A stretch of 64,000 bases of DNA from NCBI RefSeq assembly GCF_051014445.1, contig NC_135141.1, positions 30,651,422 through 30,715,421 on the forward strand, given 5' to 3'. The notes below the pieces were generated by a model, which did no database searches, was not told the DNA's origin, and worked only from the letters and a program-made list of their open reading frames with translations. This stretch comes from Colletes latitarsis (lineage: Eukaryota; Arthropoda; Insecta; Hymenoptera; Colletidae). The position numbers and the translations under genes are program-made. Each line of letters opens with the position of its first letter. The stretch's first letter is position 1. Shown here piece after piece: positions 1 through 11,243 of the stretch.

Positions 1-1150
1 GACCTTGGAGAGAGCAACGAAACTGGCCCTCTCGAGGTTCCATTCGATCTCCTTCCAGTCGACTCGTCGTCGATCGTAGACGTCCTTTTGCCAGGCCGAT
101 CATCGGCGTCGGGCTTCAGCGCGTCGCGACGCGTCGATTCGAGAACCGCACCGCGAATTAGTCCGCTCACAGGTTCCGTCCGTCCCTTCATAGGCGCGGA
201 TCGATCGCATGCGAAACCCGGCGGCGCTTTTGTCTCGGTCTGAAAGGGCCTTTCATCAGGGCAAATACCTCTCCACGGTCGTCCTGCGCCCGATTCCACG
301 GCAAATACAGCGCGACCGATCGAAGAATCCGAGGCACGATCCCGTCCGTCGATCCTCGATCGCGTGATTCCCGGCCCCCTCTTTCTCCTCTTCTTTCTTC
401 TCGCGATTCGCGCGATGGAAGAATCCGGAGACTATGGGCCACGAAGCGTTCATGCTCGCAGGTTCTTATCGGCCGCGTCGACTTTGTAATTTATTGTTCC
501 TTTCGTTCGACGCGTCGCCTACTTCCGAGCCTTTTGTTCGCGAGAAAGAGCTTACACGCGAGTAACAGTTCCCATTGTAGCCGTGCGAGTTATTTAGAAT
601 AGATTAAGCTTCCCAGGAAACGGAGAGAATTAGAAATTCTGCAAATAGAACATTTTTATTTTAATTCATAGAAAGGTCTTCGTCGAAAAGCTAGGCATCG
701 AGAATATAATTTTTGTGAGGGGAAGAAAAGCATTGTTCACTTCAGAATTGGAGAGGATTCTATTATTTTTCCCCCTGATAATTTTGGAAATTTGTTTTTC
801 GCGAGGGGTAATGAAAATAACTACGATCACGTTCGATGAAAATTAGAGTAATTGCACTATGTATAGCTGAGATGGTCATCGCTACCGAGTGTGTGGTCCA
901 TCCATCCTGAATAGAATGGAATGGAAGGACCATCTATCAACGCCATTGCAGTTGGCTTCAATATCATCGTTGCACGTTAGAATTATATCTCCGTGTTACA
1001 GCAGCCTAGTTTACGAGAGTAAACGTCTGCTCCAATAGCGCAGTGACGCAAATTTTCTAATTTCACACTGAAATTACATAATACTGTCTATAGAGTGTTT
1101 TTCGAGTCAGTGACGACAATCGAGCCGAAATTCGCGAGACGATGAAACGG
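1..1150. other. No gene seen; CpG-rich sequence at window edge
   Basis: Only short open frames of biased composition occur here, and none resembles a known protein. An imperfect hairpin of about 14 bp lies at 894-932 (a TGGTCCATCC-like arm facing a GGAAGGACCA-like arm, with a loop of about 10 nt). If the candidate exon at 1151-1369 is real, the part next to it would be its 3' untranslated region on the minus strand, but no clear polyadenylation signal could be assigned. Confidence 0.5.
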
Positions 1151-1369
1151 TTAGCAGGACTCTAAAAATGTCTGACATTCCTCCATTGCACTTTTCATGC
1201 ATCCGTCTTGATATTCGTGAGCGACGTTTCCGGATAGGGCACTTAAGCTATTTCTGTTCGCGAACTTCGCCGGGTGGAATTCTATGATACATTCTTCCGG
1301 CGTGCACTTTATCTCGCCGGAGAATTCAGATTTATCCTCCGTATAATACGTAGAATTATTACCCACCCG
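1151..1369 (-). CDS. Candidate terminal coding exon, unidentified cysteine-containing protein
   Basis: I do not recognise this protein. On the minus strand a frame runs from a possible 3' splice site (CTTCAG at 1375-1370) to a TAA stop at 1153-1151, giving about 72 residues. The composition looks protein-like: acidic, basic and polar residues are balanced. Counting from the GTG codon at 1366 as residue 1, it has five cysteines (21, 26, 56, 64 and 71) in a C-x4-C, C-x7-C, C-x6-C arrangement, and an N-glycosylation sequon at residue 4 (N-S-T). Those features would suit a secreted or extracellular domain, which is inference. There is no in-frame ATG near the start, so a stand-alone gene is unlikely; a last exon with upstream exons at higher coordinates is the better reading. 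The pyrimidine tract is weak and no partner exon was found. A chance open frame remains quite possible. Confidence 0.22.
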   Translation of the reverse strand, partial: RVGNNSTYYTEDKSEFSGEIKCTPEECIIEFHPAKFANRNSLSALSGNVAHEYQDGCMKSAMEECQTFLESC

Positions 1370-1375
1370 CTGAAG

Positions 1376-1934
1376 GATTTACGTAATCGTGCACTTTCTG
1401 TTGGATCCTCTGCGTAGTAATCCCCTATACGCCTGCAATTATCATTTCAAAAGTATTTTCTGTTTATCCCCGACGTCGGGCTTGAGTAAAGCGCGATACC
1501 GTTGCCCAGGCGCTTTTCATTATTTTAAATTGAGCCTTCCGCACACCTTTTCACCCTTTCTTCTCCTCCTCTGGATCTCGACTTTGGTTCCGTTCGCTTG
1601 GAAAGCTTTTTAAGCGCTCTATCTGGCTGGAAAATGTTATCCGATTAGGAGCGTAACGCTTGATTGACAATTCTTTGTGTTAATACAGAAAATTTATTTC
1701 TTCCAACTGTATAAAATGGTGAGAATATTCTGAAGTGGTTTGTTCTTGGTAGACTACCATATATACATATATATATCTATATATATAGGAATAATGGATC
1801 GAGAACTTGTGGGAAAGGGGATTGGATACATAGCATTCTAGCGGCGAGCGTGGGTGGCGACGCTGCATACCTATCACGAGAACCTCGGTCATCTCCGAAT
1901 AAAGAGATTAGGTTTATCTATAATCAGAGATCTA
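1376..1934. other. No gene seen; AT microsatellite at about 1758-1788
   Basis: The only notable content is a TA-rich simple-sequence run (CATATATACATATATATATC-like) near 1758-1788. The remainder has no recognised coding or structural signal. Confidence 0.5.
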
Positions 1935-1936
1935 TA

Positions 1937-2461
1937 CAGGGTGTTCGGCCATCCCTGGGAAAAATTTTAATGGGAGATTCTTGAGGCCAAAATAAGACGA
2001 AAATCAAGAATACTAATTTCTTGATTGAGGCTTCATTGAAAAGTTATTATACGAGCAGTGAATGTATTTTTTTGGCCCACTATTCCGGGACTCTAGAGCT
2101 CCATTAATACGCATTGTTTGCATTTTGAAACATTAAAATCCTCCAATCCGTTCAGAAGTTATGATGTTTTAAACATACGTATGCAATTTCAGGGAAAAAT
2201 ATCGTATATGGTCAGACATTAGATTTTCGGTAGGGAATTTTTTTTCTCGTTAGTGCGTAGGATTTCGGGGGTATGTCTATTGACCAAAAATGATTGTAAT
2301 TAACCCCCGCAACCAAAAATAATTTTTTCAGAATGATTTGAAATTTTTTAATAATTCTTTAACGAAGCCTCAATCGAGAAATTGATATTCGTGATTTTCG
2401 TCTTATTTTGGCCACTAGAATTTCTCATTAAAATTTTTCCCAGGGGTAGCCGAACACCCTG
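1937..2461. mobile_element. TA-flanked terminal-inverted-repeat DNA element (non-autonomous)
   Basis: The element is 525 bp and is flanked by TA on both sides (1935-1936 and 2462-2463), as expected for Tc1/mariner-type target duplication. It starts CAGGGTGTTCGGCC and ends with the reverse complement of that kind of sequence. The inverted arms are about 98 bp each (1937-2034 and 2364-2461), equal in length with about ten mismatches by eye, so this copy is moderately old. The internal 330 bp has no transposase-like frame. A shorter derivative lies at 34044-34193, and a fragment of the internal part lies at 11064-11243 in the opposite orientation. Assignment to the Tc1/mariner superfamily rests only on the TA flanks; other TA-targeting families are possible. 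Confidence 0.85.
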
Positions 2462-2463
2462 TA

Positions 2464-5400
2464 TATTACCTCCCTTTTGGAATCAAATTAAGACATTTAA
2501 CTTTCAGTTTTGCAAATGAGATGGAGTTATGAAATTGCCAAATTTCATTGAAATCGGTGAAGTAACAATTTTAAACAATTCGTAGAGAGGAAGTTGTGGA
2601 AAACTTTAAACTCCTATGGTCGAGGACCAACAAACGCATCGCTGGGGATGGAACGCCGTGTATTATTCATATTCTCGTTTATGCTTCTTTTTTTTCGCTT
2701 ACAAATCCGGGCAAATCCCCCCGGAATAGCGTGAAATAATAAACAGCGAGTCTCTCGGAGTCACGTGTTTCGCGCATTCGGCCCACCGCGATAATTTATA
2801 AGTGTCTCGCTCGTTACGTATTCGGAACGTTCGCACGGAAACGCGACGCCGCTTAGAGAAATCTTTCTACCGCCCACCATTAAAATTCTCGCTGCGTTCC
2901 AATGTTTCTTAACCGGAGTTCGATGCACTGCTGTATCTGCCATTAAACCGTACGCTTTGACCCCTCGGAAATCACAAATATAACTGTCGGAGATTTCTAT
3001 ATTCCGGAAAAATTCAGGAACACCGTCTGAACATCTTTTTATATTCTTCAATACATAACAATAAATAAGTCAAGAATGAACGATCATTAATGATTGAAAA
3101 AATTCATACAACTAACCAAAGTGTGCTTAAATACGCGTACAAAACGTGAAGTCGATCGGTTTAAAAGTTTCCCTGAAATTAATTTTCGTTTCTCCCAAAT
3201 ATAACTTGATGCACGATATCTTCATAGTATTTATTATAATAAATCGGCTTATAAATTTTCCTTATCCGCGATATTTATGGACGAAACGTGCTTTAATAAA
3301 CTCGTAACGAGGACCGGAAAACGGAACGTTTATTTAAAACCGGCGCCAAAATTCTCGCGACCGTCTGTAATATATCGCGCGCGAGGGTGAGTTTATGAAA
3401 AGGAAGAGTGATACGAATTTACGGGCAAATTCGAGAACCCTACTTTAACCGCCATAGGAGCCTACGACCCTAAAAACAGACCTCTGCCGCCTTTTTTACT
3501 CGAGCTTTTTTTAAACAACTGTCGACAGAAGCGACGAGGGAAAATGTATTTTTAAGGAGGGGAGAACGTGTATCGTCGACGCACCTTTTTAAGTTTCCTG
3601 CATATTTCAGAACGCTTCGCTGTTTTCTCGTCGAATCTTTTTCATACCGTACCATAAACATCGTTTCCAAGCAAAATTTGCACATTCTCGTAACGTATGA
3701 ACGCGTTTGTTTCCTATTTTTAACCTGCTGCGCGCGTTACGATACAATTTTTTTACACAAAATCAAATTTAATATTTAATGGTCGCGTACCAACGTACGA
3801 ATTATTTCACGTTCGCTTCGGGATCCCTCGGATGGGTATTTAAATAATTAAACGTCGAGATTGCCAGTGTAAATCGTTATATTTCCACAAATTAAACAAC
3901 CTAAACTTTCCCTCTGAATATTATACAAAATATTATTTAGATCGAACAAATATTGCAGGATTTATGAAGAAATCACAAACACACAGACGTTGAATTTTGC
4001 GTTATCGAGTATATTTTTAGCGATCGTACAGGTACCACTCGGTCTGCCATAAAATTCTTCGATTCAGTTTTTCACGTTTCCGTAGATTTGCATGGAAATT
4101 TTGGAAAATTGTTGCATTTCGTAGTCAGCGTTCGAACCTAATTATCGACGACGATTGCTAGGAGGCTCCTACGATCTCCGTGCTGCTCCATTCTCGTGAT
4201 TCGCGAACAAAGCAATTTCCCTTCCCCTCCAGTCTCTCCATTAACAGACGCGATACGCCTGTTCTCGGTTTCCTTTCGAATCGCGAGCTGTTTTTAATTG
4301 TGTACGCCCGTGTAATTTGCGTTCGCGCGCAATTTGCGCGACAATTACCGGGGAAATCTGCGATTGCACGGCCCGTAATGCCGTGACACAGTTTAGAACA
4401 GCAACGAGAAGACAATGGTCGGAGGTACTCTCATTTACGAAAAGCACCCTACGAGAGAGAAAGGGAAGAGGTGGCCAAAGGGAGCCAGGGCACGTTTCAG
4501 ACAAAGTTTGCGTTGTCTTTTTTTTCCCCCAGCACAGTTTCTTGAAAGTGGCCTTTGTCGCTTTTCAAGCATCTGCTCGTGTTTGAAAGGCTTTCGGTTC
4601 AGTTTGCTGGTTCCTTTGCCCGATATTCCGAATACCGATGTTAGTTTTCCCTCTTCCGGATTCTGTGGGAACACTGGAGGAGCTTAGGAAACAATTACTT
4701 ATCGGAATAATAACTTCCGCCGATAATGAAAACATTTCTAAACGAATATTTTACCACCGTAAGTAATTGGGAATTTTCGAATACTATATTTGCTTATCAT
4801 TATCGAACGGAACGAAGAAGCTGGAATAAGTTGGAGACACGGAGTTTACCAAATGAAATTCTGGCCGAGAGTCTCGAATTTTCGCGCCGCGAGGAAGATT
4901 GTTTCGTCCGCGTAATTAAGCCAGTAAAAGAACGTAACGCTGGCCGGAGTTTGTAATTGCGTAAACGTACAATGGGAATTTCTCGACGTAACAAACCGAA
5001 GCATTTTATTTCTGACACTGGACGGAACCGTGAAATTTTAACTCGTCATTTCCTGCGCGCCGCGAATTGGACGACGTGGAAATTTGCGGTTTGCTAAATC
5101 TCGGCTTTTATGACGTCGACTCCGCGTTACTAACTAGTCGCGTCCCACAGAAACGCTCTACAATATTTACTAATTCACTGATACTTGAACAAATTTTTAC
5201 ATTCGATTCGTATTAACCTTTGTCTGACGAAATCCGGGTCAAACTGTTTATTTCAGAGTTTCGTAGTTCCGGTTCTCGGTAAATAGGAGTATTAAATTCA
5301 ATTAAAAACTCTGCGCTCGAATGCAAAATAGCATAATTCAGGTTGGATAAAAATACCCCGGAGAGAAGTGATTATTTCATTAAAAAACTTACAACGAATC

Positions 5401-8400
5401 CCTAGCGTAACTTTGACTTTTCATCGATGATAAAACTCGGAAAACTGAAATCGATCACTTTTCTACCCCGAGATTAGAGAGTCACCATATGAAATTAGGG
5501 TTGCTCGTAATTATTTAAAAACTTTTCGACCTCGAGGTACGCAAGTGATCGATTCGACTTGTAATTGTCCAACTTTATTTTCGTATTGACATTGACATGT
5601 ATATTCGTTTAGAAAATTAACGCGACACTTTTTATCGTAACACAAACTACAGACTCTGATGTATCAGTCGAGAGCAAAATTCTTGCTTGTACAGGGGTTG
5701 ACCCCTCGAACCCAAATTATCCAATTTCTTCGTTCTCGATAAAGAAGAGAAAGAGAACAAAGTTCGGATCGTTTCGCGCCAAACGGGGCGTGCACTTTTG
5801 AAACTAGCTTGCTTTCGAACTGGCACGGTGCCACCTGTTCCTCCCACGCGTTTCGAGTCGCTGATATGCCAATGATCGCGTTAAATCGTCGAAATACTTG
5901 TCCCCCGTCGAACCGCGAATCACAGCCGACCCTCGTTGCGTACCACCCTACCCTAACCGCTTCTATAAATAGGCCGGGTTTATCGTTTGGCTAGGGTTGG
6001 AAATCCCCTAAGGGCAATCATAAGGTGTTTATATTGCGTCACGCCACGCAACGGCTGTAGGGAACTAATCGTCGGCGCATTGGGAACGTCGTGATCGAGG
6101 GCGCGCAGGACACTGGGTATTTAGATGCTTATCCGCGGTGTACGCCCTACCGTAACGGCTATTTATCGTTGCTGAATAGCAATTGTGCGGATTAGGCCCT
6201 TCGCGCCCGATATATCTGATTACACCTACACCGGCGACAATGGATACCTGTACTCGTGTCGTCCATTAACCCTCGACAGCTGGGGTGGTCTTTTACCCAT
6301 ACAGAAACGTCATTCGTGTTTCATACAAGCACCTTAAATGTTCCATTTATTTTGTTTGGAGGGAGCAAATATTATGCAACATACTTTTCTCGATATTTTT
6401 GAGATTTTAAGATATACTATTGTATATTAACCTTCGACAAAAAATTGTTTGATTCGATAAATAGGACAATTACGAATAAAGCCTCGGGAACAACACCTCG
6501 GTTCGTTTCATTTTTGGCAGGACATTACGCGCGACGCAACAAACTTGGTCCTTCGAGACGTCGCGTGCGAAAGTTCGATAATTCGATCACCGCAAGCCAA
6601 AACAGGGTTCGGTGAGTTTCCAGAAAAAACTTTAACATTGCTTTTCGGTAAAGGAATAAGAATAAAACCGATAAACTCTCTTACGAGCGAAATAAAACGT
6701 AGTCGAGCGCGTTCACGCTCTTGAAAAAGGACCATTTTGCAGTGTTTGCGTAAAAGTTTACGCGCCGTGAAGAGAATCCATAGAGAAGATTTATATTATC
6801 GTGCGACTGCAGCAACGGGGACATCTCTTTCCGGAAGATTGTGTCTTTCAAAGGAACAATTTAAAACACTAGAGCGCCATTTGCATGGTAAGCAGTTTTT
6901 TTACCGGAAGTTTGAATGTGCCCGGGGGTATGTAATTTTCTCAGACCTCCCCCCATGAGTCCCGATCATAAATACAAAAGTGAGCTTCATAAATATAAAT
7001 TACCTTAAAGGAAAAGTGAACGAGTGTCGTTAATCTCGCCGTGGCGCCGAGCAACGTCGAAAATTCGATTGTGCGCGATTACGGTCGATACGGAATTGAA
7101 CGTCCACCGAGAAACGCCACTTTCCCTCCTGCCTTTTCTTCCCTCCGTGTATCCCTTTCAACCTCGTTCCCCATTTTTTTTTGTCCACCGTAAACGACCG
7201 ATTGCTTCGAGACTAGTTTCTTTACGGGCAATCCATAGTTTCACTCCTCTTTGGTCAACTTTGTACGAATCGAATTATTGTATTAATGTTGTATCATCCA
7301 GTGTATAGTGCTAAATGTAAACAAAGTTGTCGTGCCGTAGATTCTTATCCTTTGATTAATTTTTTAAAGAAGCAAATTCTCAACTTATACGACGCAAATT
7401 CATAGAAGTCTTCAACTTTTAGTCGACGATTTAACGCGCGCGTGTTTCAATCGTTTCGCGCAAGAAGGGTGATCGCAATGCAGTTTCGAAACTTGAAAGC
7501 GGTTATTCAGCGAACGTACCCAGCTTCACGGGGACGATTTAAATTCCGGACGAGTTCATGGCGTTCCCAAGAAGGAGGTGATCAGTCGCGAGTACCGGAA
7601 GCGGTCAGATATGCCCCGTCCCGTGAAGGGTCTCGCGGGCATTTTCCAGCCGAGAGCCGGACAGGTCAATCGGAATTTTAAATCGACGCAGCCTCGGATG
7701 TTTGCCCGAAAAGCTTTCAGCCTGTAAATTATTCATCGTATGCCTTCGCTCCGGCTCGCTGGCGCATTAAAAAAGGGGCTCTCTGTTAGCGTCGTGTTGC
7801 CCCTAATGTTCGACAGCGTGCTCGACCAAAGGCCACTTTGAAGCGTAAAAGGAGGAGGGGGATGGAAAAACGAAAGAATCGTACGTTTCTCTCTCTTTTT
7901 ACGAGCTTATCGATACAAGTATGTACGTTACAGTCGCCGTACCGTCGAACGGGAACGACGTTTCCCGGGATCGGGCGAACGCGTCCGCTTTTTCGAGTTC
8001 GTTTACAGTCACCGGAAACACGTAGATGGAACTCGATCCGAATTGCACGACTTTTCACGGTGAATTTAAACGCTGTCTCGCGGGTGAGGTACACGGAGAA
8101 TTTACTGCATTGGGACAACGGTTTTTAATCCGGCGGTGGATCCCAGGGAAATTCGAATCCTCGAGCCCGTCCCTTAAAATACGTCGATATCGGAACAGCG
8201 GATAGCTCGAGAACATATTTAAAGATACGGAGCTCGATTCTCTTTTATATTCGTATTTCCGGGATAGCGCATAACTCTCCTTGCCTTCATAATTCGTATG
8301 CAAAAACGGATTCCTATTTTTCGGAATTTACTTTCGTCGATTCGAGTCCATTCTCCTCGATCATACCATAAATGGGAATAGTGTTTTTATTTTACAGCGT

Positions 8401-8928
8401 AGTTATTTTCGTCCCTGATTCCCCAGCGTTTCTTCGTCGGAACAAGCTACCTTCCACGCATTAACATAATTTATCAAACCGACGGGCGATTCATCGAACG
8501 CCGGTGACGGCTTAATTCCGATTCATTGGAGGCAAACGTTCAAAGACGAATCGATCGGCGCGAAAATAAAGAGAGTGTCCGTAGGATCGACCAGGAGAAT
8601 ACGTTCGCCGCGTGAACTTCGAGCTTTACCCAATGTTCCAGAGAAGAAAAACCGAGCTCATTAAATCGTAACGAACTCCAACGAAGCGGATGTTCCCTCC
8701 AAGGGAACGATCACGCGGTTTACCGGAGGCAATCTTGTCAAAGCCATTCGACGACGCTCGGTATATCTCATTGGGAACGAGCCTTACGTCGTAGCTGAGT
8801 CGAATTCATTAGACTTCTAAAAGTATCCTTGTAAAATGTTTGTATTGTCGTTCTTAATTCACCTGTCGTAGCTTAGAGGAGTGCTCGAACGTTTACAATT
8901 GTGGTTACGTTTACTGGAAGATATAGAT
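2464..8928. other. 6.5 kb with no gene recognised
   Basis: The many short frames on both strands (for example minus 2761-3051 and minus 3470-3685) match nothing I know and fit chance. A CpG-poor patch at about 2480-2640 contains a CCAAATTTCATTGAAATCGG word that resembles the core of the tandem units at 8929-9437. The stretch at about 5900-6300 is unusually even in base composition and rich in short palindromes; it could be a conserved non-coding element, but this cannot be judged without another genome. Confidence 0.4.
3948..3984 (+). repeat. Short dispersed repeat, copy 1
   Basis: The segment beginning AAATATTGCAGGATTTATGA is about 83 percent similar by eye to 16315-16349, in the same orientation. 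It is too short to assign to a family. Confidence 0.3.
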
Positions 8929-9437
8929 CTGTCAAACTTCATTAAAATCAGTCACAGCCACTTTCCTCGTCGGTTCTCACTGTTTCACATTATCTTCCCA
9001 AATATAAATACGGTTCTAACTCTCCTAATTGCGAGAAAATATTGAATTCCATCTACCTGTCTCTCAGATTGCGATTCCAGACGTACATATAAATCCCACC
9101 GCCCTGTCAAACTTTATTAAAATCGGTCACAGCCACGTCCGAGTCTTTCCTCGTCAGTTTGACATTATCTTCCCAAATATAAACATAGTTTGAGCTATCC
9201 TGACCGAGAGAAAATATTAAATTTCATCTATCTGCCCCTCCACCTCTCCCTCGGTTGCAATTTCAGGCGTACGTATAAATCCCACCATCCTGTCAAACTT
9301 TATTAAAATTGGTCACAGCCACGTCTGGAGCCTTTCCTCGAGATCTTTCCAAATATAAACACAGTTCCGTCCTGGCTAAGAAAAAAACGAAAATTTCATT
9401 TCACCTGTCTCTCAGATCGCGACTCCAGGTTCCACTC
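8929..9437 (+). repeat. Three diverged tandem units of about 180 bp
   Basis: Units begin at 8929, 9104 and 9290, each opening with CTGTCAAACTT followed by ATTAAAATCGGTCACAGCC or a close variant. Each unit later contains CCCAAATATAAA and a (C)TCTCAGATTGCGA-like segment before the next unit starts. Unit lengths are about 175, 186 and 148 bp, the last being truncated. The divergence between units indicates an old array. The open frames over this stretch simply read through the repeat and are not genes. Confidence 0.8.
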
Positions 9438-11063
9438 GAGTCTCAACCTCTATGTTCCAACCGGTTCCAAACTCGGAAATTGAATTTTTCATCAAAATTC
9501 TACGTCGTAGCGCTCTGCACATACTCCCTCTTCCTTCCAAAGATCAGGAACACGAGTCCCCTCTCACCCAGTCCTGCTGCACCGCTAGAAGGGATATTGG
9601 ACTCGGGAGTAACTGTCCCTCTCATCGCTATTCGAGTCACAAAGGACCGAATTCAGGAGACTCGCCAGATTTTAGGTGGCGTTGGGAAAGAATTTTCTCT
9701 TTGGACGTTCTCGCTGGCGGAGTCTAATACGGACTCAGCCGGGGACGTGACGCTTGGAGGACATTACAGGGAGTGTTAGTTCCACGGCGTGGCGGTTCCG
9801 CCTACAGCCTCTTTGATCCGAAGATTACGAACGTGATCTAACCCCTGGCACGCCGCTGTCGGGGGGGATACTGGACTCGGAATAACCAACCCTTCGTTAT
9901 CCGAGTCATAAAGGACCGGGGGTCTGGGAGGCCTGCCAGATTCCGGTTGGCATAAGGAATTTTTTGTAATCGTCCTGACTTGAACCTAGGCTAGAAACCT
10001 GTGTCTGCAGTTTTAAGCTTGGAATCTCTACAACTAGACCTCCCTTCGTTGCTTGAGCCATCAAGGAAAAGGCATCGAAGATTCTAATCGACTCATCTAG
10101 GGACAGGACCCAGACAAACAGACATTACAGTGAGTGTATCCTGATCTGAACGAATCCTATAAATGTAGTCAACCCCTTGGTCCTCCCACTACCAGAGGGT
10201 TATTGAACACTAGCCTTCTTATCACTCCAACGGATGATCCATGTGACTAGTAGGTCTCCCCTTGACTTTTTATCGCCGACAACGTCTATGGACTCCCCCG
10301 GTGGCCCGTTTCAAATAGCATTAGTTGAATAAATAGGGAGCAGTGCTTAACTGCAGCCCATTCGGTACGTAACAACGGTTACAAATTTGGGGACGGACAG
10401 CCCGAGCGGTCGTTTACAGACCCCCTCGTGTCGTGTCGTGGCGCGAACAGGGGAATACCATCGAAGAACGCCGGGTTTTCCGTTCCGTGGGACGGATATC
10501 GCACACTGCGACACCCACGGGCGGCGTTCGCAGAGATAGCGCTTTGGAAGCCCTAGCTGGCTACCGACAGGAGGCCGGTTGGATTTATGTCCTATTCATT
10601 ACGTAGCGACACAGCGACGCGGGCGTCACGGCCGCAAATGCACGTAGAGTCCGGTGCAGCACGGCGTGCTCATCGATCCCGCGACTGCATCTGCTGGTAC
10701 TAGTGTGTTTACCGTCCTGCGAACCGATGTTTGTTCGCCGGGACGCTACCCGCGGCACCGTTACGCGACGATACATTAATGACAGCCGGACGCTAGACGT
10801 CGCGGATACGAGGACGTCGGACTTTCTTCGTTAGGGTAAAAGCCACCCGTGTTTCTAGACCCCTCAATCGTCGTTAACCTCCCAGCTGTGAGGTTACTAT
10901 GAACTTGACCACTGTACCTCTTATTTATACAAGTTATTCCCGGATTAAATGTTCAAACTTGAGATAGAAACGTGGAAAATAAGATTTTTCAAATTATGGA
11001 GGCTGAGGAATAGATATTTAAGTGTCTCCGTTTTGAAGATGGAAGGATATTGTAGGGTTACCG
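9438..11063. other. No gene; GC-rich sequence including a diverged duplication
   Basis: Apart from the duplication described at 9536-10140, there is GC-rich, CpG-rich sequence to about 10800, and a small perfect hairpin, TAACCTC facing GAGGTTA, at 10875-10896. No protein is recognised. Confidence 0.4.
9536..10140 (+). repeat. Diverged tandem duplication, two units of about 250-320 bp
   Basis: Unit A (about 9536-9780) and unit B (about 9815-10140) share in the same order a CCAAAGATCAGGAACACGA-like word, GGGATATTGGACTCGG or its variant, ATTCGAGTCACAAAGGACCG or its variant, a GCCAGATT word, and near the end ACATTACAGGGAGTGT or its variant. A possible third, more degraded unit starts near 10160. 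Unit B carries an insertion in its second half. There is no coding content. Confidence 0.6.
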
Positions 11064-11243
11064 GAAAATTATTCGGCGAAATTAAAAAATTTCAAATCGT
11101 TAAAAAAAAATTATTTTTAGTTGCAGGGGTGAATTACAATCATTTTTTGTGAATAGACATACCCCCGAAATCCTACCCACTTTCGAGAAAAAAATTCTTT
11201 ACCGAAAGTACAATGTCTGACCAGGAATCATTCCCCTGAAATT
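11064..11243 (-). mobile_element. Internal fragment of the TA-flanked element, opposite orientation
   Basis: The sequence matches the reverse complement of about 2175-2363 inside the element at 1937-2461. Shared words in order include AAAAAATTTCAAATC, AATTACAATCATTTTT, AATAGACATACCCCCGAAAT and AATGTCTGACCA. Neither terminal inverted repeat is present, so this is a truncated relic, or the remains of a longer relative with a different end. Confidence 0.75.

Noticed and set aside
6266..6440. TTAACCCTCGAC and TTAACCTTCGAC words as ends of a TTAA element
   Set aside because: The two words are in direct rather than inverted orientation, so they do not bound an element.
9309..9779. 156-codon plus-strand frame
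   Set aside because: Reads through a tandem repeat unit and the following duplication, so it is not a gene.
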